Assembly (NCBI RefSeq): GCF_040801785.1
Contig: NZ_CP161805.1
Coordinates: forward strand, 1,364,001 to 1,428,000
Direction of reading: 5' to 3'
DNA length: 64,000 bases
Source: Sulfitobacter sp. LCG007
GTDB taxonomy: Bacteria > Pseudomonadota > Alphaproteobacteria > Rhodobacterales > Rhodobacteraceae
Part shown: positions 57,485 through 64,000 of the stretch, piece by piece
Layout: each line of letters opens with the position of its first letter
Numbering within the stretch: the first letter of the stretch is position 1
The notes under the pieces: generated by a model
Seen by the model: only the letters and a program-made list of their open reading frames with translations
Told to the model about the DNA's origin: nothing
The model's database searches: none
Position numbers and translations under genes: made by a program

Positions 57485-58705
57485 CTATTCCCCCGGAACC
57501 CGATGGGCATCGGCGCGCGACGGCGATCTGGCGTCCGCCTCGACCTTCTCGACCCAGAGGCTGTGATGCTCGCGCGCCCATTCCTCTTCGACCATTCCCG
57601 TGCCCATGGCCTCGAAGGCGCCTTCCATGCCGATCGTCCCGATGTAGATATGCGCCAGGATGATCGCCATCATCACGAAGCCGACGATGGCGTGCCACAG
57701 CTGGGCATATTGCATCTCTTCCTGCGGCGTCAGGTTCTCGGGCAGGGGCCCGAAACCGAACAGTCCGCTGACGCCCCATTCGTTGGCCAGATGGAAGCTG
57801 TGACCGAACAGGTGGAACTCGAACGGGAAGATCAGGGATAGCCCCGAGACCGACACCGATGTGCCGAGGATGATGACGGCCCAGAAGATCATCTTCTGAC
57901 CTGCATTGAACTTCTCGGCCGGAGGATGGCCATGCCCGACGATCCCGCCACCCTTGGCGAGCCATTTCAGGTCGACGAGCTTGGGGATATTGTGCGCGAC
58001 CCAGAAGATGAACACGACCACCAGAGCCAGCATGAAGGCCCAGGAGATGTTGTTGTGGATCCATTTGGACCCGATGGCGAGCGTCGCGAAGGCATCCTTG
58101 CCGAACGCCGGAATCATGAACTTGCGCCCGAAGAGCGAGACGAGCCCGGTCACGGCCAGCAGGATGAAGGATGTCGCGAGAACCCAATGGGCAAAGCGTT
58201 CGATGCCCGTGAAACGCTCGATCATGCGGCCTGTCCGTTCGCCGGTGATGCGGATCCGACCACGGATCAGGTAGAACAGCGCGAGAAGGGCAATGGTGCC
58301 GAGCAGCAGATATCCGCCATAGACCAGCAGCGGTCCGCGACGGACTTCGAGCCACCACATGCCGCCGTCCTGCACAAGTACGTCCGCCGCCGGACCGTTG
58401 GCCTGTGTGATCATCTTTGCACTGTCGAAGCGCACCTCCCGCCACAGGTCCGAATCAGACGCACCGCCAAGCGTGCCGAGCTGACTATCGACGGGCGCGG
58501 CGTTCTCGGGGTTTCCTGTCTGGCTGGCGCGGAAAGAGTTGTCGACCTCAAGCCCCTTCTGGCGCCGCATGATGTCCTCGAGCGTCTGTGCGCCCCCGGT
58601 GGCGGAGCGGTCCGGTGGGGTCGTGGCGATGTCCTGCGCCATCGCCGGTGCCATGGGGACGAGATGCAGGGTCGCAAACAGCAGAACCGCAATCAGAAGC
58701 CGCAT
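57485..58705 (-). CDS. fdoI: Formate dehydrogenase gamma subunit (cytochrome b)
   Basis: A 406-residue membrane subunit passing electrons to quinone. After a signal peptide and about 120 periplasmic residues come four membrane helices with haem-ligand histidines (ERFAHWVLATSFILLAVTG, NISWAFMLALVVVFIFWVAHN, LWHAIVGFVMMAIILAHIYIG). This is the FdnI/FdoI pattern with the longer N-terminus seen in alphaproteobacteria. I chose the ATG at 58705, with AGGAC upstream. It follows the beta subunit by 137 bases. Confidence 0.9.
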   Translation of the reverse strand: MRLLIAVLLFATLHLVPMAPAMAQDIATTPPDRSATGGAQTLEDIMRRQKGLEVDNSFRASQTGNPENAAPVDSQLGTLGGASDSDLWREVRFDSAKMITQANGPAADVLVQDGGMWWLEVRRGPLLVYGGYLLLGTIALLALFYLIRGRIRITGERTGRMIERFTGIERFAHWVLATSFILLAVTGLVSLFGRKFMIPAFGKDAFATLAIGSKWIHNNISWAFMLALVVVFIFWVAHNIPKLVDLKWLAKGGGIVGHGHPPAEKFNAGQKMIFWAVIILGTSVSVSGLSLIFPFEFHLFGHSFHLANEWGVSGLFGFGPLPENLTPQEEMQYAQLWHAIVGFVMMAIILAHIYIGTIGMEGAFEAMGTGMVEEEWAREHHSLWVEKVEADARSPSRADAHRVPGE

Positions 58706-58842
58706 GTCATGTCCTTTCCGATCCGTATCGGTTCTTGTGGCCAAGGGATCGCGCCGGGAATGCCGGCGCGCGGGCGAACGATCATCCGTCGACCTGCAAT
58801 GGGCACGGGCGGCAAGGCAGCCCGTGCGCAGGAAGGCGCAGG

Positions 58843-59436
58843 TCAGCCGCCCTTCTGATCGTAGGCCGTCCCCCAGCCCCAGGCGCCCGAACCGAAGCCA
58901 CGTGCGACGACACGTTCGCGGTAGATTCCCGAAACGACGTCGCCGTCTCCGGCCAGCAGCGCCTTGGTCGAGCACATCTCGGCGCAGATCGGCAGCTTGC
59001 CCTCGGCGATCCTGTTGCGCCCGTATTTCTGGAACTCGGCCTCCGAGTTGTTCTCCTCGGGACCGCCCGCGCAGAAGGTGCACTTGTCCATCTTCCCGCG
59101 CGAACCGAAGTTGCCGGCCTGGGGATACTGCGGCGCGCCGAAGGGGCAGGCGTAAAAGCAGTAGCCGCAGCCGATGCAGAGATCCTTGGAATGCAGCACC
59201 ACGCCATCCTCGGTCTGGTAGAAGCAGTCTACCGGGCAGACCGCCATGCAGGGTGCATCCGAGCAGTGCATGCAGGCGACCGAGATCGACCGCTCGCCAG
59301 GCGCGCCGTCATTGATCGTCACCACGCGCCGCCGGTTGATGCCCCAGGGAATCTCGTGTTCGTTCTTGCAGGCCGTGACGCAGGCGTTGCACTCGATGCA
59401 GCGTTCGGCGTCGCAGAGAAACTTCGCTCTTGCCAT
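58843..59436 (-). CDS. fdh3B: Formate dehydrogenase beta subunit (4Fe-4S)
   Basis: A 197-residue ferredoxin-like subunit wiring the catalytic subunit to the cytochrome. It holds cysteines for four [4Fe-4S] clusters: CIECNACVTAC (residues 13-23), CMHCSDAPCMAVCP, CIGCGYCFYACP and the split CTFC...C...C set. It matches the Fdh3B type. It follows the alpha subunit by 12 bases. It has no signal peptide of its own, so it should be exported with the alpha subunit through the TAT pathway. Confidence 0.93.
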   Translation of the reverse strand: MARAKFLCDAERCIECNACVTACKNEHEIPWGINRRRVVTINDGAPGERSISVACMHCSDAPCMAVCPVDCFYQTEDGVVLHSKDLCIGCGYCFYACPFGAPQYPQAGNFGSRGKMDKCTFCAGGPEENNSEAEFQKYGRNRIAEGKLPICAEMCSTKALLAGDGDVVSGIYRERVVARGFGSGAWGWGTAYDQKGG

Positions 59437-59448
59437 AGTCGTTCTCCC

Positions 59449-62430
59449 TTATGCCGCCCAGATCTTGCAGAGAGTGGCCTTGGTCTCCTGCATCTGGGTC
59501 ACGCTGTCGTAGCCGTAGGTCTGTGCCGTGTTGCAGGACTCGCCAAGCACGATCGGGTCCGCGCCTTCCGGGTACTTGCCTCTGAGGTCCTCGCCCTCGA
59601 GCCATCCGCCGAAGTGGAAGGGCATGAAGGCCACGCCGGGCGCCACGCGCTCGGTCACCATGGCCATCACATGGATCTTGCCGCCTTCCGGCCCCTCGAC
59701 CCAGACCATCGTTCCGTCGCGGATGCCGAGATCGTTGGCATCGCGCGGGTTCACCTCGACGAACATGTTCTGCTGAAGCTCGGCGAGCCATGGGTTCGAC
59801 CGCGTCTCGTCGCCGCCACCCTCGTACTCGACCAGCCGCCCCGATGTGAGGATCATCGGATAGTCCTTGGAAAAGTCGTTCTGCTGGATCGAGGCGTACA
59901 TCGTCGGCACGCGCCAGAACTTCTTGTCCTCGTAGGTCGGGTATTCGCCCACGAGATCGCGGCGGTTCGTATAGAGCGGCTCGCGGTGCAGCGGTACCGG
60001 GTCCGGGAAGGTCCAGACCACCGCGCGGGCCTTGGCATTGCCGTAGGGCGCGCAGCCGTGCTTGATCGCGACCCGCTGGATGCCGCCCGAAAGGTCGGTC
60101 TTCCAGTTAACGCCGCCGACCTTCTCGTTGTAGTCCGATGGCAGTTCGCCCTGGTCGGACGTCTCGCCCACTTCCGCCTGGTTCGGACGCTGGTCGAGGA
60201 AGCCGCCGACCCATTCGATCATGCGCCGCTCGTACGTCGTCAGGTCCTTGTCCCAGCCGAGATCGACAAGCATCTGCATGGTGAACTCCGGGTAGCCGTC
60301 CTGGATCTCCGAGCCGACCGGCGCGACGCCTTCGGCAAGCAGGTTCTCGCCGTCCCGCTCGACGCCGAAACGGGCGCGGAAGCCCATGCCGCCCTCGGCC
60401 ACGGGGATCGAGACATCGTAGAGGTTCGCCGATCCCGGGTGGTTCATCTCGGGCGTGCCCCAGGCCGGCCAGGGCAGGCCGTAATAGTCGCCGTCGGCAG
60501 GTCCACCCACCGCCCTCAGCGTGGTGCGGTCGAAGGTGTGCTGATTGGCCATGTGGGTCTTGAGCCGCTCCGGCGACTGGGCCGTGTAGCCGACCGTCCA
60601 CATGCCGCGGTTGAACTCGCGCGTCAGGTCCTCGATCAGAGGTTCATCGCCGTTCATCTCGATATTGCGGAACAGCCGGTCGTCGAAGCCGAACTTCTTC
60701 GCGAATTTCGCGATGATGACATGATCGGGCAGGCTTTCGAAAAGCGGCTCCACCACCCTGTCGCGCCATTGCAGCGACCGGTTCGACGCCGTGACCGAGC
60801 CGTATGTCTCGAACTGGGTCGAGGCCGGCAGAAGATAGACGCCGTCCGTCCGGTCCTGAAGCACCGCCGAGACGGTCGGGTAGGGGTCCACCACGACCAT
60901 CAGGTCAAGCTTTTCCATCGCCGTCTTCATCTCGAGCTGGCGGGTCTGCGAGTTGGGCGCATGCCCCCAGAGCACCATCGCCCGGGTGTTGTCGGGCTGG
61001 TCGATGTTTTCCTTGTCCTCGAGCACGCCGTCGATCCAGCGGCTGACGGTGATGCCCGGCTCGTTGATCATGAGCCGGTCCTTGCCGTCCTCTCCGGCCC
61101 CCGGCATCACCGCGAAGCGGCCGCGCAGCCAGTCCAGATCCTCTTCCCAGACCCGCGCCCAGTGCGCCCATGCGCCATCGATGAGGCCATAGTATCCGGG
61201 CAGGGTGTCGGCAAGCACACCGAGATCGGTTGCGCCCTGCACGTTGTCATGCCCGCGGAAGATGTTTGTCCCGCCGCCCGCAACGCCCATGTTGCCGAGC
61301 GCAAGCTGAAGAATGCAGTAGGCGCGCGTGTTGTTGTTGCCGTTGCTGTGTTGTGTGCCGCCCATGCACCAGATCACGGTGCCCGGACGGTTGTTGGCAA
61401 GCTGCATCGCCACGCGCCTGAGCTGGCTTCCCGGAGCCCCGGTCACGTTCTCCACGACCTCCGGCGTCCACTTCGAAACCTCGTCGCGTATCTCGTCCAT
61501 GCCCCAGACACGGGTGCGGATGAAATCCTTGTCCTCCCAGCCGTTCTCGAAGATGTGCCAGAGGATCCCCCAGACCAGCGCCACGTCGGTGCCGGGGCGG
61601 AAGCGCACGAATTCGTCCGCATGCGCCGCCGTGCGGGTGAAGCGCGGATCGCAGACGATGAGCGGCGCGTTGTTCTGCTCCTTGGCCTTCAGCACGTGCT
61701 GAAGCGATACCGGATGCGCTTCGGCGGGGTTGCCGCCGATGATGAAGATCGCCTTGGAATTGTGGATGTCATTGTACGAGTTGGTCATGGCGCCGTAGCC
61801 CCATGTGTTCGCGACGCCCGCAACGGTCGTCGAATGGCAGATGCGCGCCTGGTGGTCGACGTTGTTCGTGCCCCAGTAGGCGGCGAACTTGCGGAAGAGG
61901 TATGCCTGCTCGTTGCTGTGCTTCGCCGAGCCAAGCCAGTAGACGCTGTCCGGTCCGCTTTCCTCGCGGATGGCCAGCATCTTGTCTCCGATCTCGTTGA
62001 TCGCCTGCTCCCAGGAGATGCGCACCCAGGCGCCGCCTTCTTTCTTCATCGGGTACTTGAGGCGCCGCTCGCCATGGGCGTGCTCGCGCACCGAGGCACC
62101 TTTCGCGCAATGGGCGCCGAGGTTGAAGGGGCTGTCCCAGCCGGGTTCCTGACCGATCCAGACGCCGTTCTGGACCTCGGCGATCACGGTGCAGCCAACC
62201 GAGCAATGGGTGCAGACGGACTTGACGGTCTGAACCGCGCTTTCCGCCGCGCTTTGCGCCGTTGCGCGTGTCACCGATCCGCCGGTGGCTGCAATGGCCG
62301 CAAGACCGCCGATGGCGAGTCCCGAGCCCTGCAGGAAGCCCCTCCGATCGAGGCTTGTCCGCGCCACATCTGACAGGAGCGAGGGGCGTCCGGCGCGCCG
62401 CGAGACCCCGTTTGTCTTTTTCCTCAGCAT
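59449..62430 (-). CDS. fdoG: Formate dehydrogenase alpha subunit (molybdenum/tungsten)
   Basis: A 993-residue catalytic subunit oxidising formate to CO2 in the periplasm. A twin-arginine signal (DRRGFLQGSG, about 28-37) leads it. The N-terminal [4Fe-4S] site uses C73, C76, C80 and C108. The metal ligand is Cys198 in ARICHSTT, encoded by TGC, where E. coli FdnG/FdoG have selenocysteine; the following His199 is also conserved. The molybdopterin-binding segments (AKHSNEQAYLFRKF, GGNPAEAHPVSLQH, PGTDVALVWGIL) are present. Length fits a dehydrogenase N/O type enzyme. Confidence 0.95.
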   Translation of the reverse strand: MLRKKTNGVSRRAGRPSLLSDVARTSLDRRGFLQGSGLAIGGLAAIAATGGSVTRATAQSAAESAVQTVKSVCTHCSVGCTVIAEVQNGVWIGQEPGWDSPFNLGAHCAKGASVREHAHGERRLKYPMKKEGGAWVRISWEQAINEIGDKMLAIREESGPDSVYWLGSAKHSNEQAYLFRKFAAYWGTNNVDHQARICHSTTVAGVANTWGYGAMTNSYNDIHNSKAIFIIGGNPAEAHPVSLQHVLKAKEQNNAPLIVCDPRFTRTAAHADEFVRFRPGTDVALVWGILWHIFENGWEDKDFIRTRVWGMDEIRDEVSKWTPEVVENVTGAPGSQLRRVAMQLANNRPGTVIWCMGGTQHSNGNNNTRAYCILQLALGNMGVAGGGTNIFRGHDNVQGATDLGVLADTLPGYYGLIDGAWAHWARVWEEDLDWLRGRFAVMPGAGEDGKDRLMINEPGITVSRWIDGVLEDKENIDQPDNTRAMVLWGHAPNSQTRQLEMKTAMEKLDLMVVVDPYPTVSAVLQDRTDGVYLLPASTQFETYGSVTASNRSLQWRDRVVEPLFESLPDHVIIAKFAKKFGFDDRLFRNIEMNGDEPLIEDLTREFNRGMWTVGYTAQSPERLKTHMANQHTFDRTTLRAVGGPADGDYYGLPWPAWGTPEMNHPGSANLYDVSIPVAEGGMGFRARFGVERDGENLLAEGVAPVGSEIQDGYPEFTMQMLVDLGWDKDLTTYERRMIEWVGGFLDQRPNQAEVGETSDQGELPSDYNEKVGGVNWKTDLSGGIQRVAIKHGCAPYGNAKARAVVWTFPDPVPLHREPLYTNRRDLVGEYPTYEDKKFWRVPTMYASIQQNDFSKDYPMILTSGRLVEYEGGGDETRSNPWLAELQQNMFVEVNPRDANDLGIRDGTMVWVEGPEGGKIHVMAMVTERVAPGVAFMPFHFGGWLEGEDLRGKYPEGADPIVLGESCNTAQTYGYDSVTQMQETKATLCKIWAA

Positions 62431-62486
62431 ATCGTTCTCCCTAGCTGCCCGGACCGCGCGGCCGGTGGCTCAGTCTCGTTTCGCCC

Positions 62487-62684
62487 TCAGAACCGGGCGC
62501 TCTCCAGATAGGCGCGGGTGTGGGCCGTATCCTGCATTTTGGTCGAGGTAAGGTCGACGGGCTGCGGCTCGGATGCCTGCGCGGCCTCGCCCGACGCGAG
62601 CGCGGCCACGGCCGCGGGTGCCGCGGTGCCTGCCAGCTTCAGGAAATCGCGCCGGCTTGCCCGGCTGTCCGTCTTGTTGCTCAT
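62487..62684 (-). CDS. Formate dehydrogenase-region TAT-target small protein
   Basis: A 65-residue protein with a twin-arginine signal (SRRDFLKLAG) and a short polar remainder ending in TRAYLESARF. It matches the small TAT-target family (TIGR02811) found only beside formate dehydrogenase genes. It is probably an accessory for export or assembly of the complex. It lies 56 bases upstream of the alpha subunit gene. Confidence 0.87.
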   Translation of the reverse strand: MSNKTDSRASRRDFLKLAGTAAPAAVAALASGEAAQASEPQPVDLTSTKMQDTAHTRAYLESARF

Positions 62685-62740
62685 GCCTTCTCTCCTCTTT
62701 CTCTGCCGGCGGGCGTCCCCGCCGCTTGCCCACGAACATG

Positions 62741-63349
62741 TCAGTCCGCGGTAAGTCTGAATGCTTCTTTTTCTATTTCCATGAAGGCGCTGCCAACGGC
62801 ACCGACGCCTGCGTAAAGGATCGATCCCTTCGCCGCCTGCAGATCCGAGAAGAAATGCGGGGCCCAGGGGCCGATATGCCTGGCGAAGAACGCCTTCTGC
62901 TGTTCGAGCGCGACAGGTGCGCCGAAGCGCCCGACAATCATGCCGCCCATCATCTCCATCAGCGAGGCGATATTGTCTTCCGGTTCGAAGACGTTCTGGG
63001 CGCGTGTGATACCGAGCGCGGCCATGTCCTGACGCAGGCGCGCGAGAGGCTTCTCGTTCAGGAAGCCTGTCAGATAGTAGCTCGCATAGGGCAGAAGCTC
63101 GCCGCGCCCGAGACCTATGAAAAGCGCATTGTACTCGGCCGCCGTCGCCTTCGGCTTGCTGACCTTCGCCACGCGCGCGAGACCGGCGATGGCCTGCCCC
63201 AGCAGGGACCCGTCACCGGAAAGTGCGGCAGTCTGTTCGAGAAGGACCTGATCGGGCGGGCCGGAAAGCATGAGGCCAAGGTAGTTGTAGAGATCGGCCC
63301 GCAGACGGTCCTCGTCCGCAACCCCGGAACTCAGCGGTTGCGCCGTCAT
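62741..63349 (-). CDS. TorD-like molecular chaperone
   Basis: A 202-residue all-helical chaperone of the TorD/DmsD family, which holds molybdoenzymes until the cofactor is inserted and export is allowed. Family segments are RADLYNYLGLMLSGPPD at the start and YLTGFLNEKPLARLRQDMAALG with FEPEDNIASLMEMM in the middle. Its ATG overlaps the DUF3306 stop as ATGA. The formate dehydrogenase alpha subunit is the obvious client. Confidence 0.87.
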   Translation of the reverse strand: MTAQPLSSGVADEDRLRADLYNYLGLMLSGPPDQVLLEQTAALSGDGSLLGQAIAGLARVAKVSKPKATAAEYNALFIGLGRGELLPYASYYLTGFLNEKPLARLRQDMAALGITRAQNVFEPEDNIASLMEMMGGMIVGRFGAPVALEQQKAFFARHIGPWAPHFFSDLQAAKGSILYAGVGAVGSAFMEIEKEAFRLTAD

Positions 63350-64000
63350 GCCCGGTCCTCCGGAAAGCGAAACCGCATCCGGCGGGGTGTGGGGGCTGCG
63401 GGAGCGGATGCCTCTGCCTGCTCGGCGGATGGCGTATCGAGGACGATCTGTGCCTCCGCATCCTCCGCAACATGCGTGTCGACGACAGCAACATCCCTGT
63501 CGGCGACCGGGGGCGTCATCGCGGGCGTTTCTGGCGCGGTGCCGCAGTCGGTTTCAAGCGGGGTCGCACTTTCATCGTCTGGCTCGGCTTCGGCCAGCGC
63601 CCTGACGCGCGCCCGCTCCTCGATATGTGCCAGCATCCCGCGCCCGACCTGATAGGCGGTCTTCAGCGGCGGCTGGTTCCGGCTCGCGGCGAGATAGTCG
63701 TCGTCGTAGTCATTCAGCCCGTCCACGCAGGCCAGCACCGGGTTGGACCGCCAGAGCCGGCGCAGCGCGCGGCGTTGAATGTGCTGGGGCACGGCACGCG
63801 CGAGAAAGGCCGCAAAATCGTCGCCGGCCGCCAGCCTGTCGGGATCAGGCAACCCGAGTTCCGCAAGGACTTCGGCGTCGGTTCTCTCCGCCGCGTCGCG
63901 CTCGACGAGCGCGCGCTCGTCCGCAAGGCTCGCAGCAATTTCGGCCTCTTGCTCGGCCCGGAGCGCGGCACGGCGGCGCGCCCAGTATCCATCGAGGCTC
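63346..64000 (-). CDS. DUF3306 family protein (partial, runs off right edge)
   Basis: The open frame continues through the right edge, giving about 217 residues with the true start just outside. The visible N-terminal part (YWARRRAALRAEQEAEIAAS) and the segment PQHIQRRALRRLWRSNPVLACVDGLNDYDDDY are typical of DUF3306, found next to formate dehydrogenase genes. The C-terminal half is low complexity and acidic, ending with a basic RRMRFRFPEDRA. Its specific function is unknown. It is the most upstream visible gene of the formate dehydrogenase operon. Confidence 0.83.
   Translation of the reverse strand, partial: SLDGYWARRRAALRAEQEAEIAASLADERALVERDAAERTDAEVLAELGLPDPDRLAAGDDFAAFLARAVPQHIQRRALRRLWRSNPVLACVDGLNDYDDDYLAASRNQPPLKTAYQVGRGMLAHIEERARVRALAEAEPDDESATPLETDCGTAPETPAMTPPVADRDVAVVDTHVAEDAEAQIVLDTPSAEQAEASAPAAPTPRRMRFRFPEDRA

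Noticed and set aside
61830-61840. A selenocysteine codon at the formate dehydrogenase active site
   Set aside because: The ligand codon is TGC (Cys198), and the frame is open throughout without TGA.
58588-62373. A 1261-codon open frame on the plus strand
   Set aside because: It lies opposite the formate dehydrogenase alpha and beta genes. High GC content leaves antisense frames open; its translation has no recognisable domain, while the minus strand shows full catalytic motifs.

Overview
The window is high-GC alphaproteobacterial chromosome. Gene content and order point to Rhodobacterales (Rhodobacteraceae/Paracoccaceae-like). Supporting signs are the lptF-lptG-lptD-surA-pdxA-rsmA operon divergent from pepA-holC, YceD divergent from BamE-OlsB, a protein with a C-terminal VPLPA sorting signal, a Fur/Mur-type regulator without the usual CxxC zinc site, and a membrane-bound formate dehydrogenase cluster with a TAT-target peptide and DUF3306. 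This is inferred from gene content; the species cannot be named. No rRNA, tRNA, CRISPR array or intact insertion sequence was seen.

Layout. 0-17 kb: envelope and lipid genes (YceD, BamE, OlsB), an Uup-type ABC-F ATPase, a MOSC/SDR pair, the VPLPA surface protein, tyrS/anmK, a desaturase, a cupin, an FAD oxidoreductase, enolase with coupled neighbours, a NYN-LOTUS protein, fur and a DEAD-box helicase. 17-28 kb: DUF533 protein, SelO, a nucleoside hydrolase/GNAT pair, MazG, an operon of an M20 hydrolase with two different ureohydrolases, then prfA-prmC. 28-38 kb: DUF4167 protein and the LPS-transport operon facing pepA-holC. Many genes here overlap by four bases (ATGA or GTGA), suggesting translational coupling.

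38.3-48.2 kb is the accessory part. The 3' end of holC and its downstream flank (38292-38540) recur as a diverged direct repeat at 46260-46507. The roughly 7.7 kb between the copies holds an arylsulfatase, a frameshifted piece of a tyrosine recombinase, a divergent SDR/HxlR pair, an iron/cobalamin-type ABC importer and an EamA transporter. Just beyond the second copy lie a low-GC orphan gene (46652-47638) and about 580 bases without a convincing gene. I read this as an old insertion at the end of holC.

48.2-64 kb returns to core-like genes: retropepsin-like protease, MarC protein, a second ABC-F ATPase, YceI, Ndk, a TfoX C-terminal-domain protein, a large CheB-CheR-PAS fusion divergent from an unknown gene, and a minus-strand formate dehydrogenase operon (DUF3306, TorD-like chaperone, TAT-target peptide, alpha, beta and gamma subunits, 46-residue membrane peptide) that runs off the right edge.

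Possible regulatory signals include perfect TTTGCAAA palindromes upstream of the nucleoside hydrolase, selO and arylsulfatase genes, tandem TCTTAACG repeats before the CheB-CheR gene, and several GC-rich hairpins between convergent genes.
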